This document shows positions 37,377-46,622 of a stretch of 64,000 nt of DNA, in pieces. The notes beneath the pieces are model-generated. The model saw only the letters and a list, made by a program, of their open reading frames with translations. It searched no databases and was not told the origin of the DNA. The position numbers and the translations under genes were made by a program. Location of the stretch: NCBI RefSeq assembly GCF_004103735.1, contig NZ_CP035281.1, positions 744,001-808,000 of the forward strand, written 5' to 3'. How positions within the stretch are numbered: the first letter of the stretch is position 1; each line of letters begins with the position of its first letter. The DNA is from Aminipila luticellarii (GTDB taxonomy: Bacteria; Bacillota; Clostridia; Peptostreptococcales; Anaerovoracaceae).

Positions 37377-38633
37377 ATGAAGATTTTAGTATTTGCTGGG
37401 ACTACAGAAGGCAGACTGCTGATCGAAGCACTTTTAAATATGAATAAGCTATTCGTGTGTGCCTGTGTAGCCACGGAATATGGAAAAGAAATACTGGAGC
37501 ATGAACCTGCGGAAAATTTTGAAATAAAGACGGGCAGGCTGACCGGAGAAGAAATGGAGAGCCTGATAGCTCAAGGCTTTGATTGGGTCGTAGATGCCAC
37601 CCATCCCTATGCCACGGTGGTAACGGAGAATATAAAAGAGGCCTGCGAAAAAACGAAGGCTCGATATATCCGGCTGCTGCGGGAAAAAACAAACTTTGGA
37701 TCCGATTGTGTATTTGTGGAAAATACGGCTGCTGCGGCGGACTATTTGAACACCACTACAGGAAATATACTGCTAACAACAGGAAGTAAGGAACTGGAAA
37801 GTTATACAAGCATTTATAACTATAAAGAAAGGCTTTATGCCAGAGTACTTCCCATGGAACAAGTTCTGGCAGGATGCAGTGCGCTGGGACTTTCAGGCAG
37901 GCATTTGATCTGTATGCAGGGGCCTTTTTCTCAAGAGCTGAATAAAGCCATGCTAGAACAGCTGGATTGTACATATATGGTAACGAAGGATACGGGAACA
38001 GAGGGCGGTGCCTATGAAAAATATCAGGCGGCCAAGGCAGCAGGTGCCACATTAGTGGTGGTGGGCAGAGCAAAGCAGGAAGCTGGGCTGTCTCTGACAC
38101 AGGTAATAGAAACGGTTACCGGAGAGCTTAAGGAGCCGGAGCCGGCAGAATGGTTTCCCATGTTTGTCAATATAAACGACAGGAATATTGCCGTGATTGG
38201 TGCAGGAAAGATTGCTCGAAGGCGGATTGAAACCCTGTTAAAGTTTTCCTGCAATCTGAGGATTGTATCCAAGGAGATCCCCGAAGAAATAAAACAGCTG
38301 GTTCAGAACTATAGGAACAGAAATGAACGAGCCGGACAGAACCGATCTGTTGAGCTGCTGGAAAAAGAGTTCGAAATAGCAGATCTGGCAGGAGCAGATC
38401 TGGTTTTAGCGGCAACCAATGACCGAAAGCTAAATCAGCACATCGGCATACAGTGCAGAGAGCGGGGCATGCTGATCAATGTAGCTGACGCAAAGGAAGA
38501 ATGTGACTTTTATTTTCCGGGGGTTATCATGCAGGGCAGCCTGATAGCCGGTGTTACTGCTCAAGGAAAAAGTCACAGCCTTGCTAAAAAGGGTTCAGAT
38601 GCCATACGGCATGCCTGGAAAAATATAGAATAA
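37377..38633 (+). CDS. cobK-sirC: Fusion of cobalt-precorrin-6A reductase and precorrin-2 dehydrogenase
   Basis: 418 residues in two parts. Residues 1-250 match CbiJ/CobK: ILVFAGTTEGRLL, VVDATHPYATVVTENI, LLTTGSKEL and VTKDTGTEGGAYEK. Residues 260-418 match the SirC/CysG-N precorrin-2 dehydrogenase: FVNINDRNIAVIGAGKIARRR (NAD loop 275-283) and LVLAATNDRKLNQHI. The second half oxidises precorrin-2 to sirohydrochlorin, the substrate of CbiK; the first works several steps later. No ferrochelatase-type extension is seen. Start ATG 37377 with AGGAGGGC upstream; an earlier in-frame ATG lies inside hemA. Confidence 0.92.
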   Translation: MKILVFAGTTEGRLLIEALLNMNKLFVCACVATEYGKEILEHEPAENFEIKTGRLTGEEMESLIAQGFDWVVDATHPYATVVTENIKEACEKTKARYIRLLREKTNFGSDCVFVENTAAAADYLNTTTGNILLTTGSKELESYTSIYNYKERLYARVLPMEQVLAGCSALGLSGRHLICMQGPFSQELNKAMLEQLDCTYMVTKDTGTEGGAYEKYQAAKAAGATLVVVGRAKQEAGLSLTQVIETVTGELKEPEPAEWFPMFVNINDRNIAVIGAGKIARRRIETLLKFSCNLRIVSKEIPEEIKQLVQNYRNRNERAGQNRSVELLEKEFEIADLAGADLVLAATNDRKLNQHIGIQCRERGMLINVADAKEECDFYFPGVIMQGSLIAGVTAQGKSHSLAKKGSDAIRHAWKNIE

Positions 38634-38694
38634 ATAGAAGGACGCGTTCAGCAGATAGGGCAGCGCACTGGAGGAAATATTAAAGGAGAAAATG

Positions 38695-39579
38695 ATGGCC
38701 GGACGAAAAATAATAGTGGGAAGCAGGGACAGCAAGCTGGCGGTAGCTCAGTCCAAACTGATAATGGCTCAGATAGCAAAGGCACATCCGGAACTTGAAC
38801 TGGAGCTGGTGACGATGAAAACAACAGGAGATCTGATTCTGGATAAGCGGTTGGACCAAATAGGCGGAAAGGGCTTGTTTGTGAAAGAATTGGATAAAGC
38901 CTTACTGGAAGGCAGGATTGATATTTCCGTACATAGCCTGAAAGATCTGCCTATGGAAACTTCACCGGAACTTCCTTTAGTGGCTTTTTCCGGAAGGGAA
39001 AATCCGCTGGATGTATTAGTTTATCCGGAAGGGGCATCCTGTGCGGATCAAAAGCTGCCTTTAGGAACCTCCAGCTTGCGGAGAGAACTGCAGGTAAAGG
39101 AGATTTATCCGGACTGGAGGGTCGAAAGCGTCAGAGGAAATCTGCAGACCAGACTTTCCAAGCTGGACAGCGGCCAATACGGTGCCATTATACTTGCTTA
39201 TGCCGGAATAGCCCGTTTGGGGCTGAAAAATCGTATCAGCAGAGTCTTTACAGCAGATGAGGTGATTCCGTCTGCCGGACAGGGCATTATTGCTGTTCAG
39301 GGCAGAGCAGAGGAAGATTATTCTTTCTTGGACTGTGTAAACGATAAAAACTCAGAAATGTGCGCCAAGGCAGAACGAGCCTTTGTGACCTATTTAGACG
39401 GAGGATGCAGTTCCCCTATCGGCGCATTCGCGGAAATATCCGGTGATGAAATCTTGATAAGAGGCCTTTATTATAATGAGGAAACAAAAGAATACCATAA
39501 AGGCAGGGAAACAGGCAAAATAAGCGATGGAGAAATGCTGGCTGTCACATTAGCAAAGCGGTTAAAGGATGGAAAATAG
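38695..39579 (+). CDS. hemC: Porphobilinogen deaminase
   Basis: 294 residues. It links four porphobilinogens to hydroxymethylbilane. The dipyrromethane cofactor is attached to Cys238 in LDGGCSSPIG. VGSRDSKLAVAQS, GKGLFVKELDKALLEG and SSLRRELQ are typical. The second of two adjacent ATGs (38695) is favoured, 6 bases after AAAGGAG. Its end is 1 base before the preferred start of the next gene. Confidence 0.97.
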   Translation: MAGRKIIVGSRDSKLAVAQSKLIMAQIAKAHPELELELVTMKTTGDLILDKRLDQIGGKGLFVKELDKALLEGRIDISVHSLKDLPMETSPELPLVAFSGRENPLDVLVYPEGASCADQKLPLGTSSLRRELQVKEIYPDWRVESVRGNLQTRLSKLDSGQYGAIILAYAGIARLGLKNRISRVFTADEVIPSAGQGIIAVQGRAEEDYSFLDCVNDKNSEMCAKAERAFVTYLDGGCSSPIGAFAEISGDEILIRGLYYNEETKEYHKGRETGKISDGEMLAVTLAKRLKDGK

Positions 39580-39580
39580 A

Positions 39581-41131
39581 ATGATGCAAGAGTGTAAAAA
39601 AGGTAAGGTCTGGTTGATAGGTGCAGGTCCCGGAGACGCCGGACTGTTTACTATAAAAGGAAAAAAGGTGTTAGATCAGGCAGAGGTAGTGGTTTATGAT
39701 AAACTGGTAGGACAGGGCGTCTTGGGAATGATTCCTGCACAGGCCAAATTGATTTTTGTGGGAAAGGTATCCGGGCACCATCCTATTCCCCAGCATGAAA
39801 TCAATGAAATTCTGCTGAGAGAAGCCCAGGCTGGAAAGCGAGTGGTGCGTTTGAAGGGCGGGGATCCTTTCGTATTCGGAAGAGGAGGAGAAGAGCTGGA
39901 GCTGCTTCGCCAGCACCAGATACCTTTCGAGATCGTGCCGGGCATTACGTCTGCGGTCTCAGTACCTGCTTATAACGGTATTCCTGTCACCCACAGAGAC
40001 TTTGTATCCTCTCTGCACATCATCACGGGGCATACCAAGAAAAAGGATGAAGCGGAAATCGATTATGAAGCCCTTGTAAGGCTGGGAGGCACTTTTGTGT
40101 TCCTGATGGGGATTACGGCCATGCCGAAAATTTGCAGAGGGCTGTTGAAAGCGGGCATCGAAAAAGATATGCCGGCAGCTGTTTTGGAACGGGGAACTTC
40201 CGCCCACCAGAGAAGGGTGGTTTCGGATGTGTCGCATTTGGCGGAGGACGCAGAGAAAGCGGGCATCCAGACACCGGCGATCATTATCGTGGGAAAGGTC
40301 TGTGCTTTGGAAAAGGACTTTCACTGGGCAGAGGACAGGCCTTTGGGAGGTTTTAAGATAGCTGTTACCAGACCGAAAGACCGAGATTCCTCCCTGGCGG
40401 ATAAGCTGTCCATGTTAGGAGCAGAAATCATGCTGATGCCGACTATAGAGACGAAGGTGATTGCGGATAATAAACCGCTGGAAGACGCTATTCATGATAT
40501 ACGACGGTTTGATTACCTTGCTTTCACAAGCCCCGTAGGAGTGGAAGGTTTCTTTAACAAGCTTCGGGAGATGAAAAAAGATATAAGAGACTTAGGAAGC
40601 ATTAAATTCGCGGCCATAGGCTCCGCTACCAGGGAAGCCATAGAAAAGAGGGGCATTCTGGTGGACCTGATGCCATCTGTCTACAGCGGAAAGGCTTTGG
40701 GCAGCCTGATTGCGGCTGAATCGGAAGAGTGGGGCTCCAAAATCGGAAGAAAGCCGGAGGTTTTGATTCCGAGAGCTAAGATCGGCACAGACGATGTGAT
40801 CAGACCGCTGGAAGAGGCATCCGTTAAATTTACGGATATTGCGGTGTACGATACCTTTGAGGCAAGCTACGGTGAAACGGACAAAGCCGGAGCCATTTCC
40901 AAGCTGATTGATTTTGCGGAAGAAGACGTAGACTATGTGGCATTTACCAGTGCTTCTACTGTTCGTGGATTTGTGACCGCTTCGGGGCTGAGTGATTTTT
41001 CTTCCGTGAAAGCCGTATGCATTGGAAAGAAGACCGCGGAAGAGGCTGAAAAGTATGGAATGCAGATATCCACATCCAAGCAAGCGACCATCGACAGCAT
41101 GGTGGAATGCTTCCTGAGTTTGCAGCCGTAA
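39581..41131 (+). CDS. cobA-hemD: Fusion of uroporphyrinogen-III C-methyltransferase and uroporphyrinogen-III synthase
   Basis: 516 residues. Residues about 8-250 are CobA/SUMT: VWLIGAGPGDAGLFTIKG, VRLKGGDPFVFGRGGEE and GIPVTHRDF. Residues about 258-516 are HemD: IAVTRPKDRDSSLADKL, DYLAFTSPVGVEGFF and VDYVAFTSASTVRGF. It closes the ring to uroporphyrinogen III and methylates it twice to precorrin-2. This fusion is common in Firmicutes. The frame extends to 39569 inside hemC, but ATG 39581 fits a GGA site. Last gene of the tetrapyrrole set; no heme-branch gene (hemE) is in view. Confidence 0.95.
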   Translation: MMQECKKGKVWLIGAGPGDAGLFTIKGKKVLDQAEVVVYDKLVGQGVLGMIPAQAKLIFVGKVSGHHPIPQHEINEILLREAQAGKRVVRLKGGDPFVFGRGGEELELLRQHQIPFEIVPGITSAVSVPAYNGIPVTHRDFVSSLHIITGHTKKKDEAEIDYEALVRLGGTFVFLMGITAMPKICRGLLKAGIEKDMPAAVLERGTSAHQRRVVSDVSHLAEDAEKAGIQTPAIIIVGKVCALEKDFHWAEDRPLGGFKIAVTRPKDRDSSLADKLSMLGAEIMLMPTIETKVIADNKPLEDAIHDIRRFDYLAFTSPVGVEGFFNKLREMKKDIRDLGSIKFAAIGSATREAIEKRGILVDLMPSVYSGKALGSLIAAESEEWGSKIGRKPEVLIPRAKIGTDDVIRPLEEASVKFTDIAVYDTFEASYGETDKAGAISKLIDFAEEDVDYVAFTSASTVRGFVTASGLSDFSSVKAVCIGKKTAEEAEKYGMQISTSKQATIDSMVECFLSLQP

Positions 41132-41139
41132 TTTGGGGC

Positions 41140-41167
41140 TTGACAATTAACCGAAATGATATAAACT
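41140..41167 (+). promoter_or_regulatory. Promoter of valS
   Basis: TTGACA at 41140-41145, a 16-base spacer and TAAACT at 41162-41167. A strong -35 with a modest -10, about 30 bases before the T-box stem I. Confidence 0.6.
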
Positions 41168-41195
41168 AAATAAATAGAATGAAATATACCAACTA

Positions 41196-41464
41196 TGATA
41201 AAGAGGAGTAGGAACGGTTCGCATCTTGCCTTTGAAACAATGTATTGATTCACGGCATCAGAGAATGAAATCCGCAGGCTGTAAGATTTCAAGGAAAGCG
41301 TGTTCTGAAGGTTGCTTTATGTAATCTAATCGAAAAATAATGAGCAGATGAAAACATAGTGAAAGATGAAATGAGTGCTGGGCATGTGGAGTGCACAGAA
41401 CAAAGGTGGTACCGCGGAAGTTTATCCGTCCTTTGGCAGAGATTGCCCGAAGGACGGTTTTTTA
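41196..41464 (+). promoter_or_regulatory. T-box riboswitch of valS, specifier GUU
   Basis: The T-box sequence AAAGGTGGTACCGCGG is at 41402-41417, before a terminator. Stem I begins at ATAAAG (41198-41203), which pairs with CTTTAT near 41315-41320. Above it AGTA faces TGAAGGTTG in the specifier loop, closed by GGAAC/GTTC. This puts the specifier codon GTT (valine) at 41311-41313, followed by a purine, as usual. Uncharged tRNA-Val would favour the antiterminator and valS expression. Confidence 0.92.
41426..41464 (+). terminator. T-box terminator
   Basis: CCGTCCTT at 41426-41433 pairs with AAGGACGG at 41450-41457, with an inner GGCA/TTGCC pairing and T7 after it. It is mutually exclusive with the antiterminator formed by the T-box sequence. 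Confidence 0.9.
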
Positions 41465-41512
41465 TTACGCAGGAATATCGCTTGCGATATGACGGAGTAT
41501 CATAAAAAGCTA
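41462..41512 (-). repeat. Dispersed repeat, copy B
   Basis: 51 bases; its reverse complement matches 7150-7202. The core ATATCGCTTGCGATAT is a perfect palindrome. The copy starts within the last T of the valS T-box terminator and fills most of the space before the valS ribosome site, so every full-length valS mRNA carries it. Confidence 0.8.
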
Positions 41513-41553
41513 TTATAGAAAATATATAAAAAATATAAAAAAGGAGTAAATAT

Positions 41554-44268
41554 ATGGAAAAAAACCTGGCAAAGACTTATAATCCAAAAGATTTTGAGGA
41601 CAGAATATATGAAGAGTGGGAGAGAAAAGGGGCTTTTAAAGCGAAAATCGATAAAAATAAAAAGCCTTTTACGATTGTCATGCCCCCTCCAAACATTACG
41701 GGACAGCTTCATATGGGACATGCGCTGGATCAGACCCTCCAGGACGTGCTGACAAGATGGAAGAGAATGCAGGGATACAGCGCTCTATGGCTTCCGGGCT
41801 CAGACCATGCGAGTATTGCCACAGAAGTAAAGGTCGTGAATAAGATCCGGGAAGAAGAAGGCAAAGAAAAAGAAGATTTAGGCAGAGAAGAGTTCTTAAA
41901 GCGTGTATGGGAATGGAAAGAAGAATACGGCGGCCGAATTACCAAACAATGCCGTAAGCTGGGAGATTCCTGCGATTGGGACAGAGAACGCTTTACGATG
42001 GATGAGGGCTGCAGCAAGGCTGTTAATGAAATGTTCGTACGGCTTTATGAAAAAGGACTGATTTACAGGGGAAACAGGCTGATCAACTGGTGTCCGGAAT
42101 GCGGAACCTCTCTTTCGGATGCGGAAGTGGAACATGAAGATAAGAACGGTAAGTACTGGTATTTCAGGTATCCCGGTGCAGACGGAAGCGAAGGGATTGT
42201 AGTAGCTACCTCAAGACCTGAGACCATGTTTGCCGACGAGGCCATAGCCGTACATCCGGAGGACGAACGGTATAAAGATATGGTAGGGAAAAAGGTAATT
42301 CTTCCTATCGTGGGAAAAGAAATTCCGGTTATTGCCGATCTGTATCCGGATCCTGAAAAGGGTACAGGTGCTGTAAAAATTACACCGGCTCACGATCCTA
42401 ACGACTTTGAGGTCGGTGAACGGCACCATTTGTCCAGACCTTCCTGCATTAATTCCGATGCGACGATGAACGAGCTGGCCGGCAAATATGCGGGCATGGA
42501 TCGGTTTGAATGCAGAAAAGCCTGGGTAGCGGAGCTTGAAGCTGCTGGATTTTTAGTAAAGACCGAAGAGAAGGTCATTCCTTCAGGAGAATGCTACCGA
42601 TGTCACACCGTCATTGAGCCGATGCTTTCCGATCAATGGTTCGTCAAGATGGAAGAGCTTGCAAAGCCGGCTATTGAAGCGGCTAAAACCGGAAAACTGC
42701 AGCATGTGCCGGAACGGTTTGAAAAGATTTATCTGCATTGGCTGGAAAATATCAGAGACTGGTGCATTTCCAGACAGTTGTGGTGGGGGCATAGAATTCC
42801 GGCGTATTACTGCGAGGAATGCGGTGAAATGGTGGTCTCGCGAACAGCTCCGGATACGTGTCCAAAGTGCGGAAGTACTAAGATGAGACAAGATGAGGAT
42901 GTACTGGATACCTGGTTCTCATCGGGACTATGGCCGTTTTCAACCTTGGGATGGCCCGAAAAGACGCCGGATCTTGAATATTTCTATCCGACGGATGTGC
43001 TGGTTACCGGCTATGATATTATTTTCTTCTGGGTCGTAAGGATGGTCTTTTCTGCCCTTGAAGTAACCGGAGAATCTCCTTTTAAATATGTTTATGTTCA
43101 CGGACTTGTCCGGGATGCGGAAGGCCGAAAGATGAGCAAATCTCTCGGAAACGGCATTGATCCGCTGGAAATCATCGATCAGTACGGTGCGGATGCCCTG
43201 CGGTTCATGCTGATGACAGGTATCACACCGGGAAATGATATGAGGTTTAAGGAAGATAAGCTGGAGTCAGCCAGAAACTTTGCCAACAAGCTTTGGAATG
43301 CCTCCCGGTTCGTTATCATGAATTTGCAGGATGAAGAGGGCCATTTCAGAGAAATGGCATCAGAGCATGACGGACTGGATAGGATTGCCCTTCAAGATGA
43401 GGATAAATGGATTCTTGCACGAGTAAATGATGCGGTTCAGTATGTGACCAATTCCATGGAAAAATTTGACTTGTCGCTGGCAGGACAGAGAGTCTATGAA
43501 GTGATCTGGAACGAGTACTGCGACTGGTATATTGAACTGGTGAAGGGCAGATTGTACGGAGAGGATGAAGAGGACAAGAAGGTTGCCAGATATGTACTCG
43601 TACGAGCATTAAAAGACATGCTGAAACTCCTTCACCCATTCATGCCGTTTATTACAGAGGAAATTTGGAGCTTTTTACCTAAGACAGAGCAGGAAATGGC
43701 AGAAGCAAAAGCAGAGGGAAACCCGGAAGACTTTTTGATCAAAGCCAGCTGGCCGATATTTGATGCTGCGCTTACTTTTGGGCAAGAAGTGGAAAAATTA
43801 GATACGGCCATGGAAGCCATCCGAGCCATCCGAAACATCCGGGCAGAAGCAGAAGCGGCACCGAGCCGAAAGCTTCGGGCGATTATCGTTTCAACGGGAA
43901 AGGATCTGGACTATATTAAGGCCGGAGAGAGGTACATTAAGGCCCTTGCCAATATTACCGAGATTCGCTTTACAGAAAATAAATCCGAGGTGCCGGAAGA
44001 GGTCATGTCTGCTGTGATGGGAGCTATTGAGCTGTTTATTCCGCTGGATGATCTGCTGGACTATAAAGCAGAATTTGAAAGGCTTACGAAGGAAAAAGCC
44101 AGACTGGAGGGCGAAGTAAAACGAGTGGCTGGAAAGCTGAACAATCAAGGATTCGTAGCTAAGGCTCCGGAAAAGGTGATCCAGGAAGAACGGGAAAAAC
44201 AGGTGAAGTATGAGGATATGCTTGCAAAGGTTACCGCAAGACTTGCACTTGTCGAAAAAAAACTGTAA
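41554..44268 (+). CDS. valS: Valyl-tRNA synthetase
   Basis: 904 residues, a class I enzyme. The HIGH motif is HMGH at 53-56 and KMSKS is at 526-530. [16 protein letters not shown] and the editing-domain segment [18 protein letters not shown] are typical; in the editing domain, the usual GERH-N-L-P stretch reads [11 protein letters not shown], a small local change. Two Cys pairs (CPEC near 188 and CEECG/CPKCG near 425) suggest zinc binding. The C-terminus has the coiled-coil arm. AAGGAG lies 8 bases before the ATG. Controlled by the T-box. Confidence 0.98.
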   Translation: MEKNLAKTYNPKDFEDRIYEEWERKGAFKAKIDKNKKPFTIVMPPPNITGQLHMGHALDQTLQDVLTRWKRMQGYSALWLPGSDHASIATEVKVVNKIREEEGKEKEDLGREEFLKRVWEWKEEYGGRITKQCRKLGDSCDWDRERFTMDEGCSKAVNEMFVRLYEKGLIYRGNRLINWCPECGTSLSDAEVEHEDKNGKYWYFRYPGADGSEGIVVATSRPETMFADEAIAVHPEDERYKDMVGKKVILPIVGKEIPVIADLYPDPEKGTGAVKITPAHDPNDFEVGERHHLSRPSCINSDATMNELAGKYAGMDRFECRKAWVAELEAAGFLVKTEEKVIPSGECYRCHTVIEPMLSDQWFVKMEELAKPAIEAAKTGKLQHVPERFEKIYLHWLENIRDWCISRQLWWGHRIPAYYCEECGEMVVSRTAPDTCPKCGSTKMRQDEDVLDTWFSSGLWPFSTLGWPEKTPDLEYFYPTDVLVTGYDIIFFWVVRMVFSALEVTGESPFKYVYVHGLVRDAEGRKMSKSLGNGIDPLEIIDQYGADALRFMLMTGITPGNDMRFKEDKLESARNFANKLWNASRFVIMNLQDEEGHFREMASEHDGLDRIALQDEDKWILARVNDAVQYVTNSMEKFDLSLAGQRVYEVIWNEYCDWYIELVKGRLYGEDEEDKKVARYVLVRALKDMLKLLHPFMPFITEEIWSFLPKTEQEMAEAKAEGNPEDFLIKASWPIFDAALTFGQEVEKLDTAMEAIRAIRNIRAEAEAAPSRKLRAIIVSTGKDLDYIKAGERYIKALANITEIRFTENKSEVPEEVMSAVMGAIELFIPLDDLLDYKAEFERLTKEKARLEGEVKRVAGKLNNQGFVAKAPEKVIQEEREKQVKYEDMLAKVTARLALVEKKL

Positions 44269-44288
44269 TAGGTATTATGGGAGAATAA

Positions 44289-45590
44289 ATGGATACAGAG
44301 AATGTAGTTGAAAAATTTAAAGAATTTGAACGTTTTGGAAGCAGACTTGGATTGGAAAGAATGAATGTACTGATGGAGCTTTTGGGAAATCCCCAAAAAA
44401 ATCTACAGTGCATCCATGTAGCGGGAACCAATGGAAAAGGCTCCGTCTGCAAATATATATATGAAGCATTACAGGAAAACGGATACAAGGTCGGATTGTT
44501 TACTTCTCCATTTCTTGAAGTGTTCAATGAACGGATTGAATTTGACCGTCAGCTGATTTCAGATGAAGATTTAAAAATCTGTACGGATAGGGTTCTTGAA
44601 AAGGTGGAAGTCATGCTTTCAAACGGCTTTGATTCCCCTACGGAATTTGAAGTGATAACCGCAGTGGCATTTGTGTATTTCAACAGGAAGAAAGCAGATT
44701 TTGTCGTGCTGGAAGTAGGACTGGGCGGAAGAGGAGACTCCACTAACATCATAGAAAGGCCTTTGGCCTGTGTGATCGCTTCTATTTCTTTTGACCATAT
44801 GGATAGACTGGGAAATACGTTAGAAGAAATTGCGGCGGAAAAAGCTGGAATCATAAAAGAAGGCGTACCCGTTATAATAAATGTGGAACGGCCGGAAGCG
44901 GCTAAGGTAATAGCACGAAAGGCCTATGAAAAAAATTGCGTTCTATACGATGTGAAAAAAATTAAATATGCTATCACAGAAAAGAGCATAGAAGGATATA
45001 AAATGGATACCACTATCTATGGAACGGATTATGCGGAAGTGGAAATCGGCATGGTAGGAAAACATCAGCTCCAGAACGTCCTGACCGCTCTGGTCACATT
45101 GGAACTGCTGAGGAAAGACCGAATCATTCAAGTGGAAAGAAGCCGTCTGTACGCAGGAATAAAAAAAGCCAAACAAAATGGAAGATTTGAGGTTATGAAC
45201 CGGGATCCGTATGTTATAATAGATGGAGCTCACAATGAAGACGGTGCAGCCGCTCTGGAAAAAACAGCAGAAGAGCTGCTGCCGGGGAAAAGGATGCTTT
45301 TTGTCACAGGAATGCTTGGGGACAAAGACACCCAAAAAATATTGGATCACTTTGCACAAATGGCAGACGATTTTGTTCTTACGGAACCGGATAATCCACG
45401 AAGGTATCCGGCCATGAAATTAACAAAGGACTTGCAGGAGAGAGGGAAGAACTGCATAACCATTGAAGATCCAATCGAAGCTTGCCGGTATGCTTTGAAA
45501 CATAAAACAGAATATGAAGCAATCATGTTTGCCGGTTCGCTCTACCTGATCGGACAAGTTAGGGGATTATTAAAATCAGAGAACAAGTAG
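44289..45590 (+). CDS. folC: Folylpolyglutamate synthase / dihydrofolate synthase
   Basis: 433 residues of the Mur-ligase fold. It adds glutamate to folates. The P-loop GTNGKGSVCKYIYEAL, FTSPFLEVFNERI, LEVGLGGRGDSTNII and DGAHNEDGAAAL are family motifs. It is 20 bases after valS, an arrangement found in many Firmicutes, and probably shares the T-box promoter. It supports the folate-dependent enzymes encoded at 28-31 kb. Confidence 0.96.
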   Translation: MDTENVVEKFKEFERFGSRLGLERMNVLMELLGNPQKNLQCIHVAGTNGKGSVCKYIYEALQENGYKVGLFTSPFLEVFNERIEFDRQLISDEDLKICTDRVLEKVEVMLSNGFDSPTEFEVITAVAFVYFNRKKADFVVLEVGLGGRGDSTNIIERPLACVIASISFDHMDRLGNTLEEIAAEKAGIIKEGVPVIINVERPEAAKVIARKAYEKNCVLYDVKKIKYAITEKSIEGYKMDTTIYGTDYAEVEIGMVGKHQLQNVLTALVTLELLRKDRIIQVERSRLYAGIKKAKQNGRFEVMNRDPYVIIDGAHNEDGAAALEKTAEELLPGKRMLFVTGMLGDKDTQKILDHFAQMADDFVLTEPDNPRRYPAMKLTKDLQERGKNCITIEDPIEACRYALKHKTEYEAIMFAGSLYLIGQVRGLLKSENK

Positions 45591-45624
45591 GAGCATTTCA
45601 TAGGGATAAGTTTGGAGGTTTAAA

Positions 45625-46548
45625 ATGAATGAAGCAGGAATGAAGCGAGTATTATTATTTTATAATCCGCATTCGGGAAATGGGATGTTTAAAAATAATT
45701 TAGATCTGATCATTGACAGATTTCAGATTGAAGGCTATATTGTAGAGCCTGTCAGAGCCGCTCACGGAGAGACGCTGGACCGTATCTTTCAATGCATGGA
45801 TCAGAGCCAGTTCAGTCAGGTCATTGCGGCCGGCGGGGATGGAACGATCAATATCTGCGTGAACGCCATGCTCCGAAATAATATCGAGCTGCCGCTTACG
45901 GTCATGCCGGCGGGGACGGCCAATGATTTTGCTTATTACTTTGATCTGCCTCACGACATCAACGACATGATGGACATTGCCCTCGGCGGGAAATTTACTT
46001 ATGCGGATGTAGGAAAGGTAAACAATAAATATTTTATAAACGTGGCGGCCATGGGGATGCTGGTGGATGTAAGTCAGAAAACAGACCCTAATTTGAAAAA
46101 TACGTTGGGAATTCTGTCGTATTACCTGAAAGGACTTACAGAGGTTACCAATTTGCGGCCTATTCCTGTGAAATTGACCAGCAATGAATTTTCAGGAGAA
46201 GAAAATATGTATTTTATGCTGGTGATGAACGGAAGATCGGCGGGAGGCTTTAAGAAGATTTCCCCCAATTCTGAAATTAATGACGGAATGCTGGATGTGA
46301 TGCTGTTTAAGGAAATGCCGATTTTAGAATTCGGTCCGTTACTGGTAAGCATATTACAGGGAAATCATCAGGAAAATAAAAATGTTATTTATTTTAAGAC
46401 CGATGACTTGATGATCGAATCCACGCAGGATGTGTCCACAGATGTAGACGGAGAAAAAGGAGAAAAATTCCCCTTGCATTTTACGGTATTACCGAGTAAG
46501 TTAAAAATTTCAACGCTGCATCAGGACATGAAGGGTCCCTTTTGGTAA
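45625..46548 (+). CDS. Diacylglycerol kinase-like lipid kinase (DagK/YegS family)
   Basis: 307 residues. The N-terminal LLFYNPHSGNGMF and AAGGDGTINICVNAM (GGDGT motif near 72-76) bind ATP, and MPAGTANDFAYYF is the second signature. Family members phosphorylate diacylglycerol or related lipids at the membrane. Soluble, no membrane segment. It sits in the valS-folC-mnmA stretch. Exact substrate uncertain. Confidence 0.9.
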   Translation: MNEAGMKRVLLFYNPHSGNGMFKNNLDLIIDRFQIEGYIVEPVRAAHGETLDRIFQCMDQSQFSQVIAAGGDGTINICVNAMLRNNIELPLTVMPAGTANDFAYYFDLPHDINDMMDIALGGKFTYADVGKVNNKYFINVAAMGMLVDVSQKTDPNLKNTLGILSYYLKGLTEVTNLRPIPVKLTSNEFSGEENMYFMLVMNGRSAGGFKKISPNSEINDGMLDVMLFKEMPILEFGPLLVSILQGNHQENKNVIYFKTDDLMIESTQDVSTDVDGEKGEKFPLHFTVLPSKLKISTLHQDMKGPFW

Positions 46549-46572
46549 ATTTATTATAATATAGGACATGAA

Positions 46573-46592
46573 TTGGCAGACTCGCATGGATC
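46573..46592 (+). other. Small hairpin before mnmA
   Basis: GGCAGA and TCTGCC pair around ACTCGCATGGA-type loop in the 74-base gap, followed by GATTTC rather than a T run. It may be a weak terminator or mRNA stem. Confidence 0.35.
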
Positions 46593-46622
46593 TGCCGATT
46601 TCTTTAAGTAGGAGAAATTTTT

